This document shows positions 23,869 to 32,233 of a stretch of DNA of 46,781 nucleotides, piece after piece. Made by a program: the position numbers and the translations under genes. Each line of letters starts with the position of its first letter. Positions within the stretch are counted from its first letter, which is position 1. The DNA is from Bacillota bacterium (GTDB lineage: Bacteria > Bacillota > Clostridia > Lachnospirales > Lachnospiraceae): positions 1 through 46,781 of the forward strand of contig JAEWCQ010000019.1 in assembly GCA_023390555.1 (NCBI GenBank). Reading direction: 5' to 3'. The notes beneath the pieces were generated by a model that saw only the letters and a list, made by a program, of their open reading frames with translations, had not been told where the DNA came from and did no database searches.

Positions 23869-25497
23869 TTGCATCTTCTGATCAAAAACGCAAAGATTAT
23901 AGATGGAACCGGAAAAGATGCTTTCCTGGGTTCCATATGGATTGAACAGGAAAAAATTAAAAAGATCCTTCCGTCCAGGATGTCTGATACAGCAGGTTTA
24001 GAGGAGGCTGCAGACGAAGTGATCGATGCAGACGGTATGGTGTGTGCACCGGGTTTTATCGATACGCACAGTCACAGCGACCTGAAAGTGCTGTCGGAGC
24101 CGCAGCTGCTTCCAAAACTACATCAGGGAATTACAACAGAGGTGCTCGGACAGGACGGTGTTTCCATGGCACCCCTGCCAACCGCATATATCGAGCCCTG
24201 GAAGAAAAATATTGCCGGACTGGACGGGAAAGATGAATCCCTGGACTGGGGCTACGAGAATACGGAAAATTATCTGAAACGGATCGAAATGGCGGAACCT
24301 GCACTGAATGAGGCATACCTGATTCCGCATGGAAATGTGCGAATGGAGGCCATGGGACTGCAGGATCTGCCTGCTTCCGAAGAAGATATCGAAAACATGT
24401 GCCGCATTGTCCGGCGTGAAATGGAAGCAGGCGGGATCGGGCTCTCTTCCGGGCTGATCTATATGCCTTGTGCCTATTCGCAAACCGAAGAACTGATTGA
24501 GATGTGCAAGGTGGTCAGAGAATATCAGGGATTATTTGTGGTGCACCAGAGAAGTGAGGCGGATACGATTCTGCCGTCCATGGAGGAGATCATACGGATC
24601 GGGAAAGAGTCCGGCGTACAGATTCATTTTTCACATTTTAAAGTGTGCGGAAAACAGAACTGGGACAAATTGGACGGAATGCTGGATCTGCTGGATCAGG
24701 CAAAGGAAGCAGGTATCCGGGTGTCGTTCGACCAGTATCCGTATATTGCCGGAAGCACGATGCTTGGTGTGATACTGCCGCCATGGGTACATGACGGCGG
24801 AACAGACCAGCTGGTGGAACGGTTGCAGAATCCGAAGCTGCGGCAGAAGATGAAGGATGATATCCGGGCTGGAATTGCAGGCTGGGACAATTTTATTGAG
24901 TTTGCGGGTACAGAGGGGATTTTTATCACCAGTGTGGCAAGTGAAAAGAATCGCGATGTGATTGGATTGAATCTGGATCAGCTTGGTGCAAAATGGGAGA
25001 AAGAACCTCTGGAGGCAGCGTTTGATCTTTTGATGGAAGAGAAAAATGCAGTCGGCATGGTAGATTTTTACGGAACGGAAGAGCATGTGACACGGATCAT
25101 GAAGCGGCCGGAAATGAATGCCTGCACCGACGGACTTTTAGCCGGGAAACCGCACCCGCGGGTGTATGGTTCCTTCCCAAGGATTCTCGGGAAATATGTA
25201 CGCGAAGAGAAGTTGTTTTCACTGGAAGAAGCGATTCATAAACTGACGTTAAAGGCGGCCGAAGCATTTCACTTAAAAGAAAGAGGCGCCCTGGCGGAGG
25301 GTAATTTTGCGGATATAGTCCTGTTTGATCCGGAAAAAATTACGGATAAAGGCACTTTTGTGGAGCCGGAACAATATCCGGAGGGAATTTGGCATGTCAT
25401 CGTAAACGGTGTGGTCGCCCTGAGGGACGGGAAAGAAACCGGATTACGTGCAGGACATGTTATTCGAAGGGAGTCATGCAAAGATGTACCAGTTTAA
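23869..25497 (+). CDS. D-aminoacylase-like amidohydrolase
   Basis: A 542-residue member of the N-acyl-D-amino-acid deacylase family: GFIDTHSHSDL near residue 63, LHQGITTEVLGQDGVS, SGLIYMPCAYS, VVHQRSEAD, HFSHFKVCGK, and the C-terminal CTDGLLAGKPHPRVYGSFPRIL. The metal-binding Cys of classical D-aminoacylases (usually in GNCG) is replaced here by GQDG, so it belongs to a divergent subgroup. TTG at 23869, 7 nt after AGGAGG, is the start. It lies between ygeY and the fused hydroxylase gene, overlapping the latter by 14 bases. A role in hydrolysing an N-carbamoyl or N-acyl ring-opening product is suggested by context only. Confidence 0.82.
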   Translation: MHLLIKNAKIIDGTGKDAFLGSIWIEQEKIKKILPSRMSDTAGLEEAADEVIDADGMVCAPGFIDTHSHSDLKVLSEPQLLPKLHQGITTEVLGQDGVSMAPLPTAYIEPWKKNIAGLDGKDESLDWGYENTENYLKRIEMAEPALNEAYLIPHGNVRMEAMGLQDLPASEEDIENMCRIVRREMEAGGIGLSSGLIYMPCAYSQTEELIEMCKVVREYQGLFVVHQRSEADTILPSMEEIIRIGKESGVQIHFSHFKVCGKQNWDKLDGMLDLLDQAKEAGIRVSFDQYPYIAGSTMLGVILPPWVHDGGTDQLVERLQNPKLRQKMKDDIRAGIAGWDNFIEFAGTEGIFITSVASEKNRDVIGLNLDQLGAKWEKEPLEAAFDLLMEEKNAVGMVDFYGTEEHVTRIMKRPEMNACTDGLLAGKPHPRVYGSFPRILGKYVREEKLFSLEEAIHKLTLKAAEAFHLKERGALAEGNFADIVLFDPEKITDKGTFVEPEQYPEGIWHVIVNGVVALRDGKETGLRAGHVIRRESCKDVPV

Positions 25498-28036
25498 GGT
25501 AAATCATAGGATAATACAGACAGAAGAGGAAAAAAACCTGTTGGAATATCTGCGGGATGATTTGGATATTACATCGGTAAAAAATGGCTGCGGAGAGGGC
25601 GCCTGCGGTGCATGCACGCTGCTGGCAGACGGAAAAAAGCTGCGTGCCTGTGTGCTTACCACCGCGAAAGCGGACGGAAAAGAGATTCTGACAGTGGAAG
25701 GTCTTACCCAGAAAGAAAAGGATATTTATGAATATGCTTTTTCCAAAGCAGGAGCCGTACAATGCGGCTTTTGTATCCCGGGTATGGTCATCAGTGCAAA
25801 ATCATTGCTGGATGTGAATCTAAATCCGGCTGAAGCCGATATCAAGGTTGCAATCAAGGGAAATATCTGCCGGTGCACCGGCTATAAAAAGATTATCGAG
25901 GCAATTTTTCTGGCGGCAAAGTGCCTGCGCGGCGAAGAGGAACCGGTGCTGCCGTCCTGCTCCGGAAAAGTCGGAGAACGCAGTATCCGGCCGGATGCGA
26001 AAGAAAAAATTCTTGGAACCGGCAAGTTTGCAGATGATTTAAAAGCGCCGGGCATGGTCTACGGCAGTGCGTTACGTTCAAAATATCCGCGTGCACTTGT
26101 AAAAGCAATCCGTATTGAAAAAGCCTTAAAGCATCCGGATGTGATCCGGATTGTGCTTGCGGAGGAAGTGCCGGGAGAAAGAACCATCGGACATCTGACA
26201 CAGGACTGGCCCGCACTGATCGCAGTCGGAGAAGAGACCCGCTACGTCGGCGATACGGTTGCACTTGTTGCAGCCAGGACAAAAAAGGCACTTCAGGAAA
26301 TCAAGGATCTGATCGAAGTGGATTATGAGGAGCGCAAGCCGCTGTTTTCCGCACAGGAAGCTTTGGAATCAAAGGATTATCAGGTTCATGAGACCGGAAA
26401 TGTGTATCGTGTGGAGAAGATACAGAGAGGAAATGTGGAGGAAGTTCTGAAGAACTCGGCCCATGTGGTAACCAATACGTACCATACTCCGCCGCAAGAG
26501 CATGCATTTTTAGAGCCGGAAAGTGCGCTTGCGATTCCGGATGGCGAGGATCTCTATGTCCACACAGGCGGGCAGTCTGTTTACGACGAATATCGGGAGA
26601 TTCAGATGCTGCTTGGAATACCGAAAGAGCGGCTTCATATCAAGAGTGCCTATGTCGGAGGGGGCTTTGGTGGAAAAGAGGACATGAGTGTACAGCACCA
26701 TGCCGCTTTGCTGGCATATCTGACCAAGATTCCTGTGAAGGTTACGCTCACGAGAGAAGAAAGTCTGTTTGTTCATCCGAAACGTCACCCGATGGACATG
26801 GAACTGACCACCGGTTGTGATGAAAACGGAAAACTGACTGCAATGCGGCTGCGCCTGACTGCAGACACCGGTGCCTATGCTTCTCTTGGTGGTCCGGTAT
26901 TGCAAAGAGCCTGTACGCATGCGGCCGGTCCGTATAATTATCAGAACATTGACATCATCGGGACTTCTGTTTATACCAATAATGTCCCGTCAGGAGCTTT
27001 CAGGGGCTTCGGTGTGACGCAGACGATGTTTGCCACGGAATGCAATTTGAATCAGCTGGCTGAAAAAGTCGGTATTGACCCTTATGAAATCCGTCACCGG
27101 AATGCCCTAAGACCGGGGCAGGTGCTTCCAAACGGTCAGATTGCGGATGAAGGAACCGCAATCGTAGAAACGTTGGAGGCAGTGAAGGAAGCGTACTATG
27201 ACAATTATGAGTATGCTGGTATTGCCTGTGCAATTAAGAATGCCGGTGTTGGCGTTGGAATTCCGGATACCGGACGAGTAAGGCTCAAAATCGTTGATGG
27301 AAAGGTAAGCCTGCGGACAAGTGCAGCTTGTATGGGACAGGGCATTGCATCCACGATGCGCGCAATCTGCTGTGAAGTGACTGGACTTACGGCTGACGAT
27401 GTAATTGTTGTGCGGCCGGATACAGATATCACACCGGATTCGGGTACAAGTACGGCATCCCGCCAGACGGTCATCACCGGTGAGACGACAAGAAGAGTAT
27501 CCCTAAAGTTAAAGGAGGATCTTGAACGCTGTCAGCTAAAGGAACTGGAAGGCAGGGAGTACTATGAGGAATTTGTCGGTGTGACAGACCCGATGGGAAG
27601 TGATAAGGCAAATCCAGTGAGTCATCTGGCTTATGGCTATGCGACACAGGTCGTCATACTGGATGAGGCGGGAAAGGTAAAAAAGGTCGTCGCAGCACAT
27701 GATGTCGGTCGCGCCATCAATCCTTCCAATGTGGAAGGCCAGATCGAAGGCGGTGTTGTGATGGGACTTGGCTACGGTCTCACCGAAGATACCAGGATGG
27801 TGGAAGGAAAACCGCAGGCAAGATATGGAACGCTCGGTCTTTGGAGAGCAACCGATATACCGGAGATTCAGACAATACTCGTAGAGAAGAATCAGGCTGA
27901 ACTGGCATGCGGGGCAAAAGGCATTGGCGAGATACCGCTGATCCCTACTTCTCCTGCAGCGCAGGCAGCCTATTACAAGAGAGATGGTGTATTCCGTACT
28001 ACTCTTCCATTGGAGCATACGGCTTACCGTAAATAA
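25484..28036 (+). CDS. xdhD: XdhD-type molybdenum hydroxylase, fused 2Fe-2S and Moco domains
   Basis: An 850-residue fusion. Residues 1-155 hold two 2Fe-2S clusters (C36, C41, C44, C56; C94, C97, C129, C131). The rest is the molybdopterin domain: GGGFGGKEDMS near 392, AFRGFGVTQTMF near 504, and CGAKGIGEIPLIPT near 809 with the catalytic Glu. No FAD domain is included, as in enteric XdhD. It probably acts on xanthine, hypoxanthine or urate and exchanges electrons with another protein such as the short YgfK-type protein or the FAD subunit. The ATG at 25484 matches the ferredoxin-domain N terminus; the upstream in-frame residues are encoded inside the D-aminoacylase gene. Confidence 0.9.
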   Translation: MYQFKVNHRIIQTEEEKNLLEYLRDDLDITSVKNGCGEGACGACTLLADGKKLRACVLTTAKADGKEILTVEGLTQKEKDIYEYAFSKAGAVQCGFCIPGMVISAKSLLDVNLNPAEADIKVAIKGNICRCTGYKKIIEAIFLAAKCLRGEEEPVLPSCSGKVGERSIRPDAKEKILGTGKFADDLKAPGMVYGSALRSKYPRALVKAIRIEKALKHPDVIRIVLAEEVPGERTIGHLTQDWPALIAVGEETRYVGDTVALVAARTKKALQEIKDLIEVDYEERKPLFSAQEALESKDYQVHETGNVYRVEKIQRGNVEEVLKNSAHVVTNTYHTPPQEHAFLEPESALAIPDGEDLYVHTGGQSVYDEYREIQMLLGIPKERLHIKSAYVGGGFGGKEDMSVQHHAALLAYLTKIPVKVTLTREESLFVHPKRHPMDMELTTGCDENGKLTAMRLRLTADTGAYASLGGPVLQRACTHAAGPYNYQNIDIIGTSVYTNNVPSGAFRGFGVTQTMFATECNLNQLAEKVGIDPYEIRHRNALRPGQVLPNGQIADEGTAIVETLEAVKEAYYDNYEYAGIACAIKNAGVGVGIPDTGRVRLKIVDGKVSLRTSAACMGQGIASTMRAICCEVTGLTADDVIVVRPDTDITPDSGTSTASRQTVITGETTRRVSLKLKEDLERCQLKELEGREYYEEFVGVTDPMGSDKANPVSHLAYGYATQVVILDEAGKVKKVVAAHDVGRAINPSNVEGQIEGGVVMGLGYGLTEDTRMVEGKPQARYGTLGLWRATDIPEIQTILVEKNQAELACGAKGIGEIPLIPTSPAAQAAYYKRDGVFRTTLPLEHTAYRK

Positions 28037-28054
28037 GAAAAGGGGGATGGAGCG

Positions 28055-28975
28055 GTGAAAATCGGTGGATTGATCGTGGCGGCGGGCATGTCGTCACGGA
28101 TGAATGATTTTAAGCCTATGATGAAAATAGGTTCTATTTCAACGATTCAGCGCGTGATTTCAACCATGCAGCAGGCGGGCGTAAAGACAGTTGTCGTAGT
28201 CACGGGATTTCAAGCCGAAATGTTGGAAAAGCACATTGCCAAAATGAATGTGATCTGTCTGAAGAATGAAGCTTATGAGCATACGGAAATGTTTGAATCC
28301 GTGAAGATTGGCATGAACTACCTTCAGGATAAATGCGATAAGATTCTATTTACACCCGCGGACATCCCTCTCTTTACGGTAGAGACCGTAAGACTTCTGA
28401 TGAACTGCAGTGCACTGCTGGCGAAGCCTGTCTGTCAGGGAAAGGGTGGGCATCCGCTGCTGATCGATGCCTCCTTATTGCCGGGTCTGATCACCTATAA
28501 CGGAACTGGTGGTCTGAAAGGGGCAGTCACGGGCTGCGGCTGTCCAATCACAAGAGTAGATGTCGGCGATGAGGGGATCCTGTTTGATGCGGATACACAG
28601 GAGGATTTTAAAAGGCTGCTGGATCATCATAACAGCCAGATGCTGCGCCCAAAGCTGAAACTGACACTTGCAAAGGAGCAGGAATTCTTTGACCAGAGGA
28701 CCGCATTACTGGTCAGTCTGATCGGGGAAAGCGGCTCTGTCCGCACCGCCTGCGAGAAAATGAAGGTGTCCTATCGGAAAGGATGGGAGATGTTAAACCG
28801 CCTCGAAGAACAATTGGGCTTTCCGATTATTATCCGGCACCCGGGCGGTATATCAGGTGGATACTCGGAACTTACGGAGGCCGGAAGTCTGTTTCTGCGA
28901 AAATATTATGAATTGCAGGAGCGGGCGGAGCAGGCCGTCCGGGTACTGTTTGATGAAATTTATGGGAATTACTAA
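28055..28975 (+). CDS. Molybdopterin nucleotidyltransferase (MocA-like) fused to ModE-type DNA-binding domain
   Basis: A 306-residue two-domain protein. Residues 1-195 form a MobA/MocA-type nucleotidyltransferase: GGLIVAAGMSSRMNDFKPMMKIG, LFTPADIPLFTVE, and CQGKGGHPLLI. Such enzymes add CMP to molybdopterin for hydroxylase-type enzymes. Residues 205-300 resemble the winged-helix domain of ModE: RTALLVSLIGESGSVRTACEKMKVSYRKGWEMLNRLEEQLGFPIIIR followed by SELTEAGSLFLRKY. The start is GTG at 28055 after GGGGGATGG. It directly precedes the molybdate transporter, so it may combine cofactor maturation with molybdate-responsive control of modABC. The molybdate-binding (TOBE) part of ModE is missing. 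Confidence 0.85.
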   Translation: MKIGGLIVAAGMSSRMNDFKPMMKIGSISTIQRVISTMQQAGVKTVVVVTGFQAEMLEKHIAKMNVICLKNEAYEHTEMFESVKIGMNYLQDKCDKILFTPADIPLFTVETVRLLMNCSALLAKPVCQGKGGHPLLIDASLLPGLITYNGTGGLKGAVTGCGCPITRVDVGDEGILFDADTQEDFKRLLDHHNSQMLRPKLKLTLAKEQEFFDQRTALLVSLIGESGSVRTACEKMKVSYRKGWEMLNRLEEQLGFPIIIRHPGGISGGYSELTEAGSLFLRKYYELQERAEQAVRVLFDEIYGNY

Positions 28976-29065
28976 AGAAAACATTTTATTTTAAAAATGA
29001 GAATTGGTTGAAACTAACAGCGAATTGCAAAAAAAAGCAAAACGAAAAAACAGGAGGAATTTAAA

Positions 29066-29971
29066 ATGAAGAAAGTATCGAGATTATTGTTTGTAACGAT
29101 AACGGCAGGAGCACTGCTTGCGGGCTGTGGAAGCAATTCCGGCAGCAAGGCAGATACAGGTACGGAGACGGCCACGGAGCTGTCAGGAAGTACAGAGGCA
29201 TCGGTCGATTCCGAAAGTACAATTACTATTTTTGCGGCAAAGAGTTTAAACAGTGTGATGGAAGATCTGATTGCAGAATATGAGCAGGAAAATCCAAATG
29301 TAAAAATCGTCGGAAATTATGACAGTTCCGGAACTCTGATGACGCAGATTGAAGAAGGTGCATCCTGTGATGTGTTCTTTTCCGCAGCACAAAGCCAGAT
29401 GGATGAACTGGAAACAAAGGGTCTGCTTGTAGACGGAACCAGACATAACGTTGTAAATAATCAGGTCTGTGTGGTTACCTACAAAGGAAGCAATACGAAG
29501 GTGACAGGACTGGAAGACATCGCAACAGCCTCCAGCATTGCGCTGGCAGATGGTTCCGTACCGGTTGGAAAATATACGAGACAGGCGATGGTGAATGCGG
29601 GCATGCTTGAACAGACGCAGGATGATGTTTCCCTAATTACAACTGCAGAAATTTCAGATGCACTCGGCGGAGTTGAGATTAACGAATGTGCCAACGTAGG
29701 TGCGGTTACCGCTGCGGTAGCAGAAGGCTCTAACGAGGTAGGAACCATCTATTATTCTGATCTAACGGGCTACGAAGACAAACTGGATATCCTGGAAGTG
29801 ATTCCATACGATCTGACCGGAAATGTAATTTATCCAATTGCTAAGACCGTCAATGGGGAAGCGGACGATGCACAGGCAAAGGCAGCGAAAGACTTTGTGG
29901 AATTCCTGATTTCGGATAAGGCGAAAGAAGTCTATAAGAGCTATAACTTTGACACGGATGTCGAAGACTAA
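29066..29971 (+). CDS. modA: Molybdate-binding lipoprotein ModA
   Basis: A 301-residue exported lipoprotein. The lipobox LLAGCG sets Cys at about residue 22, followed by a Ser/Gly/Thr-rich linker. The body shows the ModA pattern: ITIFAAKSLNSVMEDLI, KIVGNYDSSGTLMTQIEEGASCDVFFSAAQSQMDEL, IALADGSVPVGKYTRQAM and EVGTIYYSD. It captures molybdate (or tungstate) outside the cell for the permease. An AGGAGG lies ahead of the ATG. The 90 bases upstream are AT-rich with no clear terminator; a separate promoter cannot be excluded. Confidence 0.93.
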   Translation: MKKVSRLLFVTITAGALLAGCGSNSGSKADTGTETATELSGSTEASVDSESTITIFAAKSLNSVMEDLIAEYEQENPNVKIVGNYDSSGTLMTQIEEGASCDVFFSAAQSQMDELETKGLLVDGTRHNVVNNQVCVVTYKGSNTKVTGLEDIATASSIALADGSVPVGKYTRQAMVNAGMLEQTQDDVSLITTAEISDALGGVEINECANVGAVTAAVAEGSNEVGTIYYSDLTGYEDKLDILEVIPYDLTGNVIYPIAKTVNGEADDAQAKAAKDFVEFLISDKAKEVYKSYNFDTDVED

Positions 29972-29983
29972 CAGGAGAAAGCA

Positions 29984-30679
29984 ATGATTGAGATTCTTTC
30001 ACAACTGGATTGGAGTCCTCTGTATATTTCCATTAAAACGGGTATCGTAGCCACCATCATTTCCTTTTTTCTGGGGGTCTTTGCGGCGAGCAGGGCCATG
30101 CATGCCGGAAACAGGGCAAAGGCAGTCGCAGACGGTATTCTCTCTCTGCCGATTGTTTTGCCGCCCACGGTGGCTGGCTTCTTTTTGCTGCTGATTTTCA
30201 GCAAGAACCGTGCCTTTGGAAGTTTTTTATACGAAGAACTTGGAATTAAAGTAGTCCAGACATGGCTGGGCTGTGTTCTGGCTGCGACCGTCATTGCATT
30301 CCCGCTCATGTACCGGAATGCAAGAGGAGCCTTTGAACTGGTGGACATCAACCTCATCTACGCGGCCAGAACACTTGGGATGCCGGAAATAAAAATTTTC
30401 TGGACAGTAATCGTGCCGACTGCGGGCCCGGGAATCATGTCCGGCACGATCCTTACGTTCGCAAGAGCGATGGGGGAATACGGTGCAACTTCCATGCTGG
30501 CGGGGAACATACCCGGCAAGACAGGAACGATTTCCCAGAAAATAGCGATGGTCATTCAAAACGGAGACTATGCCACGGCAGGAATCTGGGTGTTTATTGT
30601 CGTGGTCATTTCGTTTGTAATTGTGGTAGGAATTAATTTGGTTACGGCAAGAGGCATGAAACACATAAGGAGATGGTAA
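29984..30679 (+). CDS. modB: Molybdate ABC transporter permease ModB
   Basis: A 231-residue membrane protein with about five hydrophobic helices. The conserved EAA-type loop interacting with the ATPase appears around EIKIFWTVIVPTAGPGIMSGTILTFARAMGEYGATSMLAGN. Length and order are normal for ModB. It starts 12 bases after modA stops, at an ATG following AGGAGA, and stops 2 bases before the modC start. Confidence 0.95.
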   Translation: MIEILSQLDWSPLYISIKTGIVATIISFFLGVFAASRAMHAGNRAKAVADGILSLPIVLPPTVAGFFLLLIFSKNRAFGSFLYEELGIKVVQTWLGCVLAATVIAFPLMYRNARGAFELVDINLIYAARTLGMPEIKIFWTVIVPTAGPGIMSGTILTFARAMGEYGATSMLAGNIPGKTGTISQKIAMVIQNGDYATAGIWVFIVVVISFVIVVGINLVTARGMKHIRRW

Positions 30680-30681
30680 CG

Positions 30682-31737
30682 GTGTACTTAAAGGTTTCAA
30701 TCAAAAAGAAATTTGAACACTTTATGCTGGATGCGGACTTTGAGGTGCGGGAAGATATTTTTGCGTTGCTCGGTGCCTCCGGCTGCGGCAAGAGTATGAC
30801 GTTAAAGTGCATTGCTGGGATCGAACAGCCGGATGAAGGGTTGATTATTTTAAATGACAAGGTGTTATTTGATTCAGCCAGGCACATCAATCTGCCGCCG
30901 CAAAAACGGAAAGTCGGCTATATGTTCCAGGACTTTGCACTGTTTCCGACGATGACAGTCCGAAAAAACATAGCGGCCGGGATGGGGAAACATGCAGATG
31001 AAAAAAAAGTGGATTCTTTTGTCAGGCGCTTTCAGCTGACGGGCTTGGAACATCACTATCCGCGGGAGTTATCGGGCGGGCAGAAACAAAGGGTGGCAAT
31101 GGCGAGAATGCTGGCATCGGAACCGGAAGCGATTCTGCTGGACGAACCGTTTTCCGCTTTGGACAGTTATCTGAAATGGAAACTGGAGCAGGAGATGAAG
31201 GATCTGCTTTTGGATGTAAAGAAGAGCGTTATTTTTGTATCACATGACCGTGATGAAGTATATCACATGTGTGACACCGTGGCCTGCATGAATGAGGGGC
31301 ATCTGGAAGTCATCGAACCGGTAAAAGAGTTTTTTCGGAATCCCAAGACGAAAACAGCTGCCATTTTATCCGGCTGCAAGAATATATCTAAGGTGGAATT
31401 CATCGATGAACATACCCTTTGGGCAAACGACTGGAATATCCGGTTGAGGCTGGATCGCGCCTTAAAGCCGGAAATCAGCTATGCTGCCATCCGGGCGCAT
31501 AATTTCCGGCAGAGTCCGACCAGTGAACAGGATCTCGTATTTCCCGTAAAAAAATATCGCGCAATAGAAGACCCATTCGAATGGACCATGTCGTTTGAAA
31601 CAGGAGTTGAAGAGAAGAGAACCACGGAGAATCAGAGTCTGCAGTGGAAAATGAGCAAAAACATCTGGAATTTTCAAATTGATAAAATGCCAGAGACACT
31701 GTACGTAAAGCCGGAGGATATTTTACTTCTGGAATAA
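30682..31737 (+). CDS. modC: Molybdate ABC transporter ATPase ModC
   Basis: A 351-residue ATPase: Walker A GASGCGKSMTLK near residue 32, Q-loop GYMFQDFALFPTM, signature LSGGQKQRVAMARM, Walker B AILLDEPFSALDS, and H-loop VSHDRDEV. A C-terminal extension of about 110 residues follows, in the position of the regulatory domain of ModC, but a canonical TOBE motif is not obvious. The GTG at 30682 is preferred to the ATG at 30673 because the latter touches the AAGGAG ribosome site with no spacing. It ends the molybdenum/purine block. Confidence 0.92.
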   Translation: MYLKVSIKKKFEHFMLDADFEVREDIFALLGASGCGKSMTLKCIAGIEQPDEGLIILNDKVLFDSARHINLPPQKRKVGYMFQDFALFPTMTVRKNIAAGMGKHADEKKVDSFVRRFQLTGLEHHYPRELSGGQKQRVAMARMLASEPEAILLDEPFSALDSYLKWKLEQEMKDLLLDVKKSVIFVSHDRDEVYHMCDTVACMNEGHLEVIEPVKEFFRNPKTKTAAILSGCKNISKVEFIDEHTLWANDWNIRLRLDRALKPEISYAAIRAHNFRQSPTSEQDLVFPVKKYRAIEDPFEWTMSFETGVEEKRTTENQSLQWKMSKNIWNFQIDKMPETLYVKPEDILLLE

Positions 31738-31782
31738 CAAGGATGTTTGCGGTCACATTTCTTTTTAAATAGTGCTGATATA

Positions 31783-31956
31783 CTAAGGAGTTGGAGGCTT
31801 GATTTTTGTAGCATCTTGCCGATCTTTACCAAAATAAGCAATCATGTCACTTATACGAATGACACATCCCTCTAAAGTACTTGGACGTAGTTTATGAATC
31901 AATTCCAGAAAAAACTGGTATGCACTTGAAATTGTGGAGATGCCAGAAAATGTGTC
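31783..31956 (-). pseudogene. Degraded C-terminal fragment of HD/dGTPase-like protein
   Basis: Read on the minus strand, about 57 codons from 31956 down to a stop at 31783 encode AYQFFLELIHKLRPSTLEGC and VIRISDMIAYFGKDRQDA. That resembles the conserved LEGCVVRISD-type helix of clostridial dGTP triphosphohydrolase-like HD proteins. There is a stop codon (TAA) directly upstream at 31957-31959, no start or ribosome site, and no HD catalytic motif nearby, so it is a remnant. The assignment rests on one motif and is moderate. Confidence 0.5.
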
Positions 31957-32233
31957 TTAAAGGTATGGGGTGGGTCTCCGAATAAGAAGGATTGTCCTTT
32001 GCTGCGTTCTAAAAGACAGAGCGGAGCAAATATGTTGGAAGTCAGCAATTCAAAGACTGTAAGGATCCGAAAAGATGAAGTATATTATCTTTTCGACTGA
32101 ACCAATAATCTAAAAATGATAAAAGGATATAGATCTTTAATTCATTATGACATCAAAACCGAGAGAATTCAATTTATAAGATCTACTGTATGATGTAAAA
32201 GGATATGGTACAATATATTAAAGGGGTGAGTTT
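31957..32233. other. AT-rich intergenic stretch before macro-SEFIR gene
   Basis: No credible complete gene. A 22-codon plus-strand frame starts at 32032 but is short and unrecognised. An extended -10 box, TGGTACAAT, at 32206-32214 with weak -35, and AAGGGGTGAG at 32221-32230 probably serve the following gene. The stretch looks like decayed coding DNA. Confidence 0.5.

Noticed and set aside
32032..32100. Small plus-strand gene of 22 codons
   Set aside because: Too short, no good ribosome site and no recognisable product; the surrounding DNA looks degraded.
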